This document shows, one piece after another, positions 20,398 through 32,084 of a stretch of 64,000 nucleotides of DNA. The stretch is from Hanleya hanleyi. Lineage: Eukaryota; Mollusca; Polyplacophora; Lepidopleurida; Hanleyidae. Under the pieces are notes generated by a model. That model worked only from the letters and a program-made list of their open reading frames with translations. It was not told where the DNA came from and ran no database searches. The DNA lies in assembly GCA_036873755.1 (NCBI GenBank), contig JAVTVY010008073.1:372001-436000 (forward strand), in the 5' to 3' direction. Position 1 is the stretch's first letter; every line of letters starts with the position of its first letter. The position numbers and the translations under genes are program-made.

Positions 20398-23300
20398 CTG
20401 TAAATCCACTCTTAACTCGATGGTTATTCTTCACTGGTGCTATAAGGAAAAAAATCACATGGTGCTATATTTCCGAAATGCTGTTTGTTCTCTTTATGGT
20501 TGAGAAAGTAGACGGACATCGTTACTGCATGGCCGGCCCATCACGGTCTTTGTAGGAGGTCGCCAAATGGTCGACCCAAACTTACGGACCAACAGGATTT
20601 AGCACATTTAGCAAATTCACCGACTCATATTAAATTTCATTTCAGAGAGAGTATGAGTCTGATTTCGTTATCAGAGTCCTGCCGTACGATCCAATGCGGT
20701 TCACTGACGAAAATAATCCCGGGCCATTCAATCGAAGGGTGGGTATACATTTTGGAAAAGCCGTTGCACTAATATGGTGGAGATGTTTACATTTCTTGAC
20801 TGTGATATTCTCGGCTGTAATGCCTTTGGAATGCATGAAAGTGTTTCTGGTTGCTATTTTTTGCTGTGTGTCACATCCACACATCCCCAAGTGACAGTGT
20901 GACTTGGGGATGTGTGGATGTGAATCTCTGGTCTATTTTCTGACGTTCGACTTTTGTGTCATAACAAAGTATGGCAATACATAAATCACAGACAATGAAC
21001 AAAGAACAAACCTGCATTGAATTATAGCACACGTGCAATGCGGATATAGGATCCAGCAGTATATATTTCTGACTGTTGAAAGTGGTACGGAGTAATTATA
21101 GCATGATTGTCCAGTCTGACTTATTTGAGTTATTTTGAAATTAGATATTTGTGGGGCCAGGGGGTGCTGGGGGAATTGGAAATAGGTCATATTTTGCTGT
21201 CGTCATCGGGCGTGATCTTTACAACTCTCGTTTGACGATGAAAGAAAATTGTGAATATTTCGATTTGGAAATGAACTTATTATTTTAATGGGTTTCGCGA
21301 TTAACTTGAAATTTTAGTGGGACAATTACACATCTCTACCACTAAACATGTTAAATGTCGACTGGTCGTCTGTCTGTCTGTCCGGAATGATGTTTGCCTG
21401 TATTTATGCATGCAATGTTATCTGTATTTAGGCAGGCGAGGATCATTTAATGGAAGTTAAAATGGAAACTATCCAGTTTAAAGCAGAGCCGTTTGAGGAT
21501 GATACAATTACACTAACACAAGAGGGACAACAACATATCTTTGTGAAAGAGGAATATATGGACGAGACTGAAATGGGTCTACATTTCCAAGATAGCGCGT
21601 TTCCAGCAGACCTGTCAGATTTACCAATTAAAAGAGAGGTTACTCAATGTGAACTGATTGGCCGGTCAGATGTACCAATGAAAAGAGAGGATACCGAGCG
21701 TGAATTGGGTGGATATCAAATAACAGATACAACCTTCAAACAAGAACCACCTGATGATGTAAGTATTGGTGAGATGAACATTGAAGTGTAACGATATAAC
21801 GTTTGAGTGTATACAAGCATGGGCGTAAAATATATATTTTCTCTTCTCTAGTAAAGTTAGAAATCAATCGAATTTTGAAAACAGCTTTTCTGTTGAGTAG
21901 TTCTTAACACCAATCCAGTTTAATGGTTTTCAGAAAAGTAATTACATGAACTGTGATGTGTGGTGAAGAATAATTATACAGTTGTAATTAAACCACTTCA
22001 ATTTCCGAGTCAAAGGTCAATATTTCTAGTAAAAGAAGTGATGAATAATTTTTTATTTTCATTTCTTTGATAGGCATTTAGAAGTTGGCGTATTTCACAC
22101 AATGCTATTCTATGGATAACAACTTCTTTATTGCTGTGGAGCTGACGTTTCGTTGGAGATACTTCCAACTTTTTCAAAGCTAATGATCTACATAGTACAG
22201 TTGAGGGTATTTATAAAAGTGATAACAAGCAAACAAGGTCACAAAATAATCATAGCACAATTTTATAAAAGTGATAACAAGCAAACAAGGTCACAAAATA
22301 ATCATAGCACAATAGGCTTTGTGAGTTAGTCATGTCAGGAAAATAAAGATAATGAAACAGTGAATATGACTATTGTCCATGTTATCCATAGAATAGCATT
22401 GTGTTTTATTTTCATGTTATTTTAATAGATGTACGAGGATGCTGAGGTAATAGGTCATGTTGATGAAGGCAGTAGCCCAAACCAATCCAGCTGGAAGACA
22501 AACGTGTACTCTCCGTCTGGTACAGAGAGCGTTGGATCTGTACTGAATGTACAACTTACCGCTCCTACGGATGACAAACTATTCAAGTGTACAGTATGTG
22601 GATCCAGCTTTAAATTAAGAGCTCTTCTGAGTCGACATATGAAAAGCCACACAGAAGATAAACCCTTAAACTGTTCATTCTGTTCATACAGATGTAGACT
22701 GCGACGGCATCTGGCCGATCACTTGAGAATTCACACTGAAGAGAAACCGTACACGTGTTCATTCTGTTCTTACAGATGTAGACTAAAAAAGAATCTGACC
22801 AGTCACCTGAAAATTCACACTGGAGAAAAACCATTCCAGTGTTCACTGTGTTCTTTCAGATGTAGACTAAAAAGGAGTATAACCAGTCACCTGAAAATTC
22901 ACACTGGAGAGAAACCATTCCAGTGTTCACTGTGTTCTTTTAGATGTAATCTAAAAAAGGGTCTGACCAGTCACCTGAAAATTCACACTGGAGAGAAACC
23001 ATTCAAGTGTACTATTTGTAAGTACAGCAGTGTTCGACGTGATGGTTTGAACGTACACATGATAACCCATACTGGGGGTAAAGATTTCAAATGCTCCGAA
23101 TGTGAATATATTGGTACAGGGCAGAGTGATTTGAATAAACACATGAAAAGTCAACATGTGATCAAACCTCTGAAGTGTTTGACCTGTGAATATAGCTGCG
23201 CCTATCCGAGTGAATTGAATAAACACATGGTAAAGCATACCGGAGAGAGGCCGTTTAAATGTTCAGTGTGTGATTATAAGAGTGTACGTAAAAACGACCT

Positions 23301-23967
23301 AAAGCAACATATGAGAACTCACACTGGGGAGTGTGAAAAGCCATCCGAGTGCTCTGCGTGTGGGTTCAGGTATTCACATAAAAGCTACTTAAAGATACAT
23401 ATGAAAATTCACAGTGGGGAAAAACCTTTTGCATGTTCAGTTTGTGAGCACAGGTGTTTAACTAAAAGCAGCCTAAAAATACACATGAGGACACACAGTG
23501 GAGAAAAACCTTTTGTGTGTTCCGTATGTGGGTACAGGTGTTCAACTAGTAGTTGCCTGAAGATACATATGAGAATTCACAGTGGAGAAAAGCCTTTTGC
23601 GTGTTCAGTGTGTGAGTACAGGTGTTCAACTAAATACTGCCTGAAGATACATATGAGAATTCACAGTGAAGAAACACTCTTTGTGTGTTCCGTATGTGGA
23701 TACAGGTGTTCAACTAACAGCGACCTAAAGAAACACACCAGAAGACACACGGGAGATAAACCTTTTGCGTGTTCAGTGTGTGAGTACAGGTCTGCGCAGC
23801 AGAGTGACCTGAAGAAACACAAACGATCGCATACTTATTCTGTTTATCGTGAACATAATTATTCTAGTAGACACTCGAGAGAACCTTCAACACCATGGCC
23901 ATCGACATTGCCACATGCCTCAAGCCCAACAAATGCTGTGAGTATCGAGAACGTGATGACAGCATGA
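20041..23967 (+). CDS. 15-finger C2H2 zinc-finger protein, three coding exons
   Basis: CDS join(20041..20160, 21432..21758, 22429..23967); every junction is GT-AG and phase 0, giving 661 residues. Exons 1-2 encode an acidic N-terminal region with seven SUMO consensus sites (psi-K-x-E): IKQE, VKME, FKAE, VKEE, IKRE, MKRE, FKQE. Exon 3 encodes 15 C2H2 fingers, mostly joined by TGEKPF-type linkers, the pattern of a DNA-binding transcription regulator. Finger 10 is preceded by a 2-residue linker insertion (GECEKPS). No KRAB or BTB domain, as expected outside vertebrates/arthropods. The start is the first ATG after the transposon insertion (context gcagtcATG). A specific orthologue is not recognised. 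Confidence 0.85.
20346..20396. repeat. TTG microsatellite in intron 1 of the zinc-finger gene
   Basis: About eleven TTG triplets at 20361-20394, preceded by an imperfect 'attgttgttattgttgta'. Short ORFs across it are artefacts. Confidence 0.8.
20871..20923. repeat. Perfect 22-bp hairpin in intron 1
   Basis: Arms 'tcacatccacacatccccaa'gt and its exact reverse complement, separated by 9 nt. It could be a tiny inverted-repeat relic or a structured RNA element; no function assigned. Confidence 0.75.
21432..21758 (+). CDS. Zinc-finger gene exon 2 (SUMO-motif exon)
   Basis: 109 codons, phase 0 at both ends; acceptor 'ctgtatttag|gcagg' and donor 'gatgat|gtaagt'. Six of the seven psi-K-x-E motifs of the protein are here, at near-regular spacing, with the repeated phrase '[IM]KRE[VD]T' occurring twice, which suggests internal duplication. 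Confidence 0.8.
22098..22403. mobile_element. 306-bp inverted-repeat element with degenerate hammerhead-like core
   Basis: Perfect 23-bp ends 'cacaatgctattctatggat'aac and inverse, inside intron 2 of the zinc-finger gene. The interior has a tandem duplication of a roughly 54-bp unit ('gtgataacaagcaaacaagg', about 22210-22312). Reading the minus strand at 22180-22144 gives 'gttgga-agta-tctccaac-GAAACGTC', which resembles stem II plus the GAAA core of Penelope-type hammerhead motifs, but the CUGAUGA part is degraded. Confidence 0.55.
22429..23967 (+). CDS. Zinc-finger gene exon 3 (finger array)
   Basis: Acceptor 'attttaatag|atgtac'. 512 codons to a TGA stop. Fingers 2-5 and 11-15 form two internally similar blocks (CSFCSYRCRLKK-type and CSVCGYRCSTxSxLKIHM-type), consistent with tandem duplication inside the exon. 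The tail after finger 15 is Ser/Pro-rich. AATAAA-rich sequence at about 24000-24030 is the likely polyadenylation region. Confidence 0.85.
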   Translation: MYEDAEVIGHVDEGSSPNQSSWKTNVYSPSGTESVGSVLNVQLTAPTDDKLFKCTVCGSSFKLRALLSRHMKSHTEDKPLNCSFCSYRCRLRRHLADHLRIHTEEKPYTCSFCSYRCRLKKNLTSHLKIHTGEKPFQCSLCSFRCRLKRSITSHLKIHTGEKPFQCSLCSFRCNLKKGLTSHLKIHTGEKPFKCTICKYSSVRRDGLNVHMITHTGGKDFKCSECEYIGTGQSDLNKHMKSQHVIKPLKCLTCEYSCAYPSELNKHMVKHTGERPFKCSVCDYKSVRKNDLKQHMRTHTGECEKPSECSACGFRYSHKSYLKIHMKIHSGEKPFACSVCEHRCLTKSSLKIHMRTHSGEKPFVCSVCGYRCSTSSCLKIHMRIHSGEKPFACSVCEYRCSTKYCLKIHMRIHSEETLFVCSVCGYRCSTNSDLKKHTRRHTGDKPFACSVCEYRSAQQSDLKKHKRSHTYSVYREHNYSSRHSREPSTPWPSTLPHASSPTNAVSIENVMTA

Positions 23968-24030
23968 AAAAACAGTCATATGTACGTACTGGAGAAAAAA
24001 AATAAAAAATAAAAAATAAAAATAAAATTA

Positions 24031-24630
24031 ATGCATTGGTCTGGTTTTAAGATATCAAATAATATGTATTATGATTCCAGTTAGGCCTACTCCATGATTC
24101 AGGCGAAAAATAGTAAAAGTGTTATTATCACGGGCACTCCGGACCTGTGGCCGGATGGGCCGTCCTCATAACTTATTTGCATTCTGGATGTTTACATTAA
24201 TTGCTGAACGTGACGTTAGTCTGATTCTCTTTTCCCCTCTCCACCCTGGTACCTGCAGTTACTCACTACTTTAACACTGGAAACACCTTTATGATAGACT
24301 GAAGTAAATACAAAAGTGGTATATGCACGTAGTTTTATGGAGTACCGTAAACTGGGTTGTATTCGGGCGGATTTGAAGGTTTTTCTCATCTACACATTTC
24401 ATTTTCCTACAGAATGTAATCATATCTGGCACAGCTATTTAATGACGTTCCACGTATAAGCTCTTAACATTCAGTTCATATTGGATAAATAGTAATTAAG
24501 CCTAAAGATCGTCCGAATTCACCTCAGGAGTTGGGGGTAATTCGGAAAATCACTAATTATGCGACGTCGGACGAAAACATGCCTTCTGTGAGGCGTATTC
24601 ATATATCCGGACTCTAAATTCCTGCTACGG
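24031..24630. other. Non-coding stretch between finger gene and finger relics
   Basis: No gene or clear repeat seen. Confidence 0.35.
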
Positions 24631-25140
24631 ACAGACCGTTTGAGTGTGATGTGTGCGGATTCTGCTACAAAACGAAGGATGACCTGAAAAAAACATGTGA
24701 GAACTCACACTGGAGATAAACCGTTCAAATGTTCATTATGTGATTACAGGAGATAAACCGTTCATATGTTCGTTATGTGATTACAGGAGCTCTAATCGTG
24801 GGAATTTGAATAATCACACGAGAACTCACAATAAAGAGGAATCCTTTAGCTTCTCAGTATGTTACTAGTGCTGTTCAGATCGAAGCCATTTCAATGTACA
24901 CATACAGAGATGTCACAAAAACTGTATTAAGAGATGTCACACTGAACACGTTGAAGAGAAAATACACGTGTACAGTGTGTGGGTACAGGTGTACACAACA
25001 CCATCTGATTGAACATATGATGACTTACACTGGGGAGAAACCGTACAGTTGTACTTTTTGTGATCACAGGTATGCACATCAACAACATCTGACAGAACAC
25101 AAGATGACTCACTCTGGAGAGAACGCATAGACGTGAACAG
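24631..25140 (+). pseudogene. Decayed C2H2 fingers
   Basis: Frameshifted pieces: 'RPFECDVCGFCYKTKDDLKK' (about 24635), duplicated 'ggagataaaccgttca.atgttc' units, and two nearly intact fingers in 24959-25130 ('YTCTVCGYRCTQHHLIEHMM', 'YSCTFCDHRYAHQQHLTEHK') ending in a stop. They resemble the intact upstream gene's finger style and are the likely remains of a tandem duplicate. Confidence 0.7.
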
Positions 25141-26590
25141 TGAGTACAGATGCACACAGAAACATCATCTGACTGAACACGAGGAATCACACCGGAGATA
25201 AACCCTACACGTGTACAGTGTGTGCACAACATCATCATCTGATTGAACACGAGGAATCACACTGGAGATAAACCGTACACGTGTACATGTGTGCACAACA
25301 TCATCTGATTGAACACGAGGAGTCATACCAGAGATAAACCGTATACGTGTACGGTGTGTACACAACATCATCTGATTGAAGACTAGGAATCACACCGGAG
25401 ATAAACCGTACACGTGTACAGTGTGTGCACAACATCATCATCTGATTGAACACGAGAAATCACACCGGAGATAAGCCGTACACGTGTACAGTGTGTGCAC
25501 ATCTTCATCTGATTGAACACGAGGAATCACACTGGAGATAAACCGTACACGTGTACATGTGTGCACAACATCATCTGATTGAACACGAGGAATCACACCA
25601 GAGATAAACCGTAGTGTGTACACAACATCATCTGACTGAAGGCTAGGAATCACACCGGAGATAAACCGTACACGTGTATAGTGTGTGCACAACATCATCT
25701 TATTGAACACGAGGAGTCACACCAGAGATAAACCGTACACGTGTACAGTGTGTAAACACCATCAGCTGATTGAACACTAGGAATCACACCGGAGATAAAC
25801 AGTACACGTGTACAGTGTGTGCAGAACATCATCATTTGATTGAACATGAGAAATCACACCGGAGATAAGCCGTACACGTGTACAGTGTGTGCACATCATC
25901 ATCTGATTAACCACGAGGAATCACACTGGAGATAAACCGTACACGTATACATGTGTGCACAACATCATCTGATTGAACACGAGGAATCACACCAGAGATA
26001 AACCGTACACGTGTACAGTGTGTGCACAACATCATCATCTGATTGAACACGAGAAATCACACCGGAGATAAGCCGTACACGTGTACAGTGTGTGCACATC
26101 ATCATCTGATTAACCACGAGGAATCACACTGGAGATAAACCGTACACGTATACATGTGTGCACAACATCATCTGATTGAACACGAGGAATCACACCAGAG
26201 ATAAACCGTACACGTGTACAGTGTGTGCACAACATCATCATCTGATTGAACACGAGAAATCACACCGGAGATAAGCCGTACACGTGTACAGTGTGTGCAC
26301 ATCATCATCTGATTAACCACGAGGAATCACACTGGAGATAAACCGTACACGTATACATGTGTGCACAACATCATCTGATTGAACACGAGGAATCACACCG
26401 GAGATAAGCCGTACACGTGTACAGTGTGTGCACATCATCATCTGATTGAACACGAGGAATCACACCGGAGATGAGCCGTACACGTGTACAGTGTGTGCAT
26501 ATCACCATCTGATTGAACACGAGGAATCACATTGGAGATAAACCCTACACGTGTACAGTGTGTGCACAACACGTCATCATCTGACTGAAC
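25131..26590 (+). repeat. Minisatellite derived from a zinc-finger exon
   Basis: About 20 units of roughly 65-70 bp with the order 'cacgaggaatcacac', 'ggagataaaccgtacacgtg', 'tacagtgtgtgcacaacatc', 'atctgattgaa'. These are the codons of a finger (…TGDKPYTCTVCAQHHLIEHE) shortened from the normal 84 bp by a length that is not a multiple of three, so frames shift from unit to unit. A longer higher-order repeat of about four units is visible at 25840-26400. Not coding. Confidence 0.75.
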
Positions 26591-26930
26591 ACAGGATGGT
26601 TCACAGTGGAAAGAAACCGTTGTATATTGGTGTACATTGTGTGATTACAGGTGTGCAGAACAATATCGTCTGACAGAACACAATAGCACCCACACTGGAT
26701 GGAAACCATTCAGGTGTATATTTTGTGATTACAGGTGTGCACAACAACACCGGGTGACTGAACAAGAGGATACTGGAGATGTGTACAATAGTACTATTCG
26801 TGGTAATCTGAAGAAATCTCACCATACGTCACACTGGAGAGAACCCATACAGATGAATCGCATGTTCGGGTATTTGAACGCTTTCAAGTTTTTTCTATTC
26901 AGCGGTGAATCGTTGTGACTTGAGAAAAAA
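26591..26930 (+). pseudogene. Terminal finger relics
   Basis: Two fingers ('CDYRCAEQYRLTEHNSTH', 'FRCIFCDYRCAQQHRVTE') in one frame, preceded by a frameshifted linker and followed by unrelated residues. Confidence 0.6.
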
Positions 26931-28340
26931 GCTATTTTGGCCCTAAAACACGAAGACAAATGCACCGACCCCCACAATATTGACAGGAAGGAAGTGGGCA
27001 ACCCGTCCGCATAAGCTGATTTATTGGTAGATGATGACGTTATGCAAGTGTCGCACTTCAACGCCGTGCCATATCTCCTCGCTCCTCGGTCACGATACTC
27101 TAGCCTCCAGTTAATCATTTGAAGCTATTCGCGTAAAACTTTTGATTTATGACAATACTGTATTCGGGGGTTCTCGCCCCGGTAATTAGCTTGTATCACC
27201 AAACTTCTCCGCGGCTCCGTAGTAATCAGGATATATGGGAAGTCATCCATTCTCATAGGCTGAACCGATTAGCCATAAACTCGATCTGAAGTTATTCAGG
27301 ATGGTTTTATGCAGCATCGTCCAGGAAAGAAGAGTTTTCCATTCAGCAGATTAACGCCATGGCTGCTCATGGACATAAATATCTGCAATGTCTTCACAAC
27401 AGGAAAGTCCTGAGATGGAACTCTCTAACCGCAAAAGGCGCGAAACGATGTCACTGCCCATGTGAAGTTGGGCAATGAACCATTTCTGAATATCGGTAAT
27501 GTTTGGACACTTGTTAATATACCCCACGAAGGGTTGGTTTGCATGCAACACTAACAAACTTGACAACTTATTAACTTGAAATAATGACGTGCGACGACAA
27601 AACATGCGACTCACTATATAATGAGAACAACTCGAACTACTTGAAGAATCTTGTTGGAGAAATCTCCTTTGTCTATCTCATTTTAACCAAGGTTTTGTAA
27701 ATATCGGACCGACACTAGTTAGTGTTTATATATATCTCTATATTTGTTTGTTATCTGGTTATACATGTATGTAAATTAAGAAATAATGTTTTCATAGTGT
27801 GCTCAATGGTTATTTTACGCCCGGTTAGTTTGGGAAAGTGTATATTTTAGGGCAAGTGCGAAGCTCGCGCCCTATAATTTATAAACAGCCTTGAGCACGC
27901 CTATGAAAACATTATTTCTGTTCTATTGAACTATTCAAATTGATTATCAACAAGATTATAATGAAAGGTTAAAAAATATGGTAAACTTTGACATCCTTTC
28001 CTCCTTTTCTTGAAAAAAAAAATGGTCCACTGATGTTGGCATAATGCTCCCGTCTCTGGTGACATCGTGCCAATATCAGTCGAAGAGTTTATGTAGTCTC
28101 TCAAATGGGGAGTAGTTCTGTCAGCTGAGTCGGGATTTTTGGAACATTCTTGGATATTGGTCTATTTGTGTCGCTTCACGATGGAAAATTGTAATTTATT
28201 TGTTTGTCTTATTCGATTGTGACTTGTGTTAAAGCAGACGTCCCTTTCCTCACCAGACTTGTGAAATAGAATCTCCCAATGAACACCTGCGCTTGACACA
28301 TGTACATTTCATACAACTGCGGAAAAACACTCAATAATTG
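26931..28340. other. Non-coding stretch with one small hairpin element
   Basis: No supported gene. 27779-27919 is a 141-bp inverted-repeat unit with near-perfect 26-bp ends ('agaaataatgttttcatag' and inverse). Confidence 0.5.
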
Positions 28341-28549
28341 CACACGTTAGTAGTAGTGTCTACTGAAAAAAGGTCACATTTTGCCGGGGGAGGTAACTCT
28401 TGGTGGCGACAGGTGGTGTTGTTTCTCAAGAGAGCGCCCCCGCAAAAGGGAGGTAACTCTTGATGCCCGTGATGATTTTTTGGCAAATTCCGGGTTATCT
28501 CCCCTGATTCGAACATTTGCATATTAAATCTATACGGGAAAATGCCTGT

Positions 28550-29090
28550 ATGGGGTATGGATGGTCCGATCGGGTCGTATGAGGTATCAATGTTAAGCAT
28601 TCGTTGTGGGGTTGAAATATCGTCATTCTGCGCATGCGCGGTGGACAAAGGGTATGGAAATAGACATTTTGGGATCGAGGGGAGCCCCTAATGGGCCGAT
28701 GGAGTTGAGTGGGGTATCAATGTGAAGCCTATGTGAGGGGGCATCCACCTGGACTAGTGTCTCAGCCGTTGTCAACATTCTGCGCATGCGCAGACAGGGG
28801 ATTGTGGGAAAAGGCTATGGAAATAGACGTTTTGGGGTCTGGGTGGGCCACTATTGGTCCTATGGAGTCGTATGAGGTATCAATGTGAAGCATTCGTAAA
28901 GGAGTATCTACCTGGACTAGTGTCTCGGTCGTTGTCAGGGAATTGTGGGAAAAGGGCATTGGAATGGACATGTTGGGGTCTATTTGGGCCCCTGGTCGTC
29001 CGATGGGGTCGAGTGAGGTATCGTTGTATAGGATACGTGAGGGGGCATTCGCCTGGACTAGTATGACGTGGAACTGACCACAGGTACGCG
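28550..29090 (-). repeat. Left-arm unit array (inverted)
   Basis: About three units in reverse orientation, with 'cattctgcgcatgcgc' at about 28623 and 28773. These are the inverted counterparts of the right-arm units. Confidence 0.75.
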
Positions 29091-29339
29091 CGCATGCATG
29101 CGATGACTTCATTTCTGAGCTCTGAGCTCCACAAGCTTTGAGCTCCAAGAGCTCCGATCCAAGATTTTTGCCACACGGGAGCTACCACCACCACCACCGG
29201 GCGTTGACGCGCGTCGACGCCCGGTGGTGGCGTTGGTGGTGTGTGGTAGTGTGTGTGTGTGTGTGGTGGTGGTATTAATGGTGTGTGGTGGTGTCTCTAC
29301 ATATAGAGATTAACTCGTGTCCCTCATCATTCCATATGT

Positions 29340-30200
29340 ATTGGACGACTAATCAAAATTTCGCTACCACTCGTACTGATGACGTCACCAATGACGTCAC
29401 AGATGCTGTGGACATCCTGCAAATCGTGGGAAAAATTGGCACTGAGCCAATTATAAAACACGTTCTTTCGCTACTACTCGTACTGATGACGTCACCGATG
29501 ACGTCACAGATGCTGTGGACATCCCTCAAATGGAGTCTACACCCCGAGAACTGCAAGATGACACTTCCCACGACGCATTCGGACCAAGGATGGTCCATCT
29601 CTACACCATAGAACAAACGGTTCAGAGCGAACATGGCCAAAGATAGGACTTTCTGAAATGGCGACTTCTGATTGGACACGAGCAGCTGAGAATACATCTA
29701 ACGGGCAAGAACGAGTATGACAGATGCAGTGCCAAATGACGGCCTCTGATTGGACAAGAGGCTACTTGTATTGTAAACCTACCCAACGCGGCTCCCCCAG
29801 CGTGGGTATGATGTAACATTGGGGAGAATAAACTATATGAAAAAACTTGTTGTTGTTGTTGTTCTCTCATCCTTGTTGTTGTTTTTGTTCTCTCTTCGGT
29901 CTATATCATGGCGTCAAGGTGTTAGGCTAGGGCGTAACGACGGTCATTGACGGGCGTCGCTGCATTTCGATGTATTGGTGTCTAGAAAAATGAGAGCTTT
30001 TGGGCTAATTCACCAGAGCGTTGAAGCATTGAGCTTGGCGTTGGCGGGCGTTGCTACAAGATGCCACTTCACACGACGCATTCGGACTAAGGATGGTCCA
30101 TTTCTACACCAAATACCTTCCTTCACCGCCCTCAAAATCCCCACTTTGGCTATTACTCGTACTGATGATGTCCCCGATGACGTCACAGATGCGGTGGACA
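29340..30200 (+). promoter_or_regulatory. Repeated CRE-like (TGACGTCA) blocks
   Basis: The phrase 'cgtactgatgacgtcacc..tgacgtcacagatgc.gtggacatcc' occurs at about 29370 and 29480, and with one site mutated (gatgtcc) at about 30160. Each intact block has two TGACGTCA sites about 13 bp apart. This segment has no counterpart in the coding sibling within the window. Confidence 0.5.
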
Positions 30201-30399
30201 TCCTTCAAATCGGGGTCTACACCCCGGGAGCTACAAAATAACACCCTACACGACGCATTCGAAGCAATAGTGGTCCATCTCTACACTAAATACTTTCCTG
30301 CACTGCCCCAAAATGACCACTTTACTTACTACACCCAACTGCCCATGCGCAGATTGACGCGATTTGCAATGAAAAACACGCCATTCTGACTCTATCTCA

Positions 30400-31870
30400 C
30401 AAAAGCTTCACTTTGACACCTCCCACAACCCATTTGGACCACTAGTGGTCCATATCGGCCCCAAAAGGTCTATTTCCATACTACGGCCTGCCTGCGCATG
30501 CGCAGAATGACGATATTCCTACCCCACATCCACCCAGTCGGATGCTCCCTCACGTGTGCTTCACATTGATACCTCACCTGACTCCAACGGATCAATAGTG
30601 GCCCACCTAAACCCCAAAACGTCTATTTCCATTCCCTTTTTCCCACAATTCCCTGTCTGCGCATGCGCAGAATGTTGAACACGAACGACCCACCTGTCCA
30701 GGCAGATGCTCCTTCACGAATGCTTCACAACGATACCTCATAAGACTCCATCGGCCCACTAGGTGCTCACCTCGACCCCAAAACGTCTATTTCCATACCC
30801 TTTTCCTACAATTCCCTATCTGTGCATGCGCAGAATGTCGAACACGGACGACACACTGGTCCAGACGGATGCCCTCTCACGACTGCTTTACATTGATACC
30901 TCACTCAACTCCACTGGATCATTAGTGGTCCACCTAGACCCCAAAACGTCTATTTCATACACTTTGTCTACTGCGTATGCGCAGAATGACGTCAGTTCCA
31001 CGTCATACTAGTCCAGGAGGATGCCCTCTCACGTATCATTCACAACGATACCTCACTTGACCCCATCGGACGACTAGGGGCCCAAATAGACCCCAAAATG
31101 TCCATTCCAATGTGCTTTTCCCATTATTCCCTGTCTGCGCATGCGCAGAATGTCGAACACGGGCGACACACCAGTCCAGGCGGATGCTCCCTCACGACTG
31201 CTTTACATTGATACCTCACTTAACTCCATTGGACCAGTAGTGGTCCACCTAGACCCCAAAACGTCTATTTCCATACACTTTGTCTACTGCGCATGCGCTG
31301 AATGACGTCAGTTCCACGTCATACTAGTCCAGGCGGATGCCCCCTCACGTATCCTTCCCAACGATACCTCACTCGATCCCATCGGACGACCAGGGGCCCA
31401 AATAGACCGCAAAACGTCTATTTCCATACCACAATTCCCTGTCTGCGCAAGCGCAGAATGTTGAACACGGCCGAGACACTAGTCCAGGTGGATACCCCTC
31501 ACATATGCTTCACAGTGATACCTCATACGACTCCATCGGCCCATAAGGGGCTCCCCTCGACCCCAAAACGTCTATTTCCATACCCTTGGTCTACCGCGCA
31601 TGCGCAGAATGACGATATTCCAACCCCACACCCACCTCATCGGCTGCCCCCTCACATAGGCTTCACAGTGATACCTCACTCGACTCAATCGGACCATTAG
31701 TGGCTCCCCTAGACCCCAAAACGTCTATTTCCATACACTTTGTCCACCGCGCATGCGCAGAATGACAATATTTTAACCCCACACCCAGCCCATCAGATGC
31801 CCCTTCACGAATGCTTCACATTGATACCTCATACGATCCAATCGGACCATCCATATCCCATACAGGCATT
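30400..31870 (+). repeat. Right-arm unit array with NRF-1-type palindromes
   Basis: About nine units of 143-170 bp, each with GCGCATGCGCAGAATG or a one-base variant (about 30493, 30660, 30824, 30967, 31137, 31288, 31445, 31597, 31749), followed by 'ccagtccaggcggatgc', 'gatacctcactcga' and 'ccccaaaacgtctatttcca'. Homologous to 2590-3720. Confidence 0.75.
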
Positions 31871-32084
31871 TTCCCGTATAGATTTAACATGCAAATGTTC
31901 GAATCAGGGGAGAACCCGGAATATGTCAAAAAAAATCATCACAGGCATCAAGAGTTACCTCCCCATTGGAACTCTACTGTGTTGGAGGTAGTTCTTGGTC
32001 TCTTGAGAAACAACGCCACCTGTCCGCCACCAAGAGTTACCTCCCTGGATAATATGAGGTTTTTTTTGCGGTGGACATACTACT

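Larger units (their letters stand above)
28349..32084. mobile_element. Internally deleted sibling of the two-ORF element, with both long terminal inverted repeats
   Basis: Left arm about 28349-29090 and right arm about 30400-32084 are inverted relative to each other. Both have, from outside inward, a TAGTA-type end, 'ggaggtaactcttggtggcg', 'atacgggaaaatgcctgta', then units with GCGCATGCGCAGAATG. The centre matches the element at 1-3720: the GGT/GTG-rich start (29210-29300), the 3' tail with AATAAA (29605-29915) and the GCGTTGA spacer (29930-30055). The ATPase and finger ORFs are missing. The arms differ in length because the right one has more units. No convincing target duplication found. 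Confidence 0.75.

Noticed and set aside
20204..20555. ORFs with poly-Gln or poly-Cys runs
   Set aside because: Frames across the TTG microsatellite in a zinc-finger gene intron.
24927..26825. Minus-strand ORFs opposite the finger relics
   Set aside because: Shadow frames of C2H2-derived repeats; the plus strand carries the recognisable finger codons.
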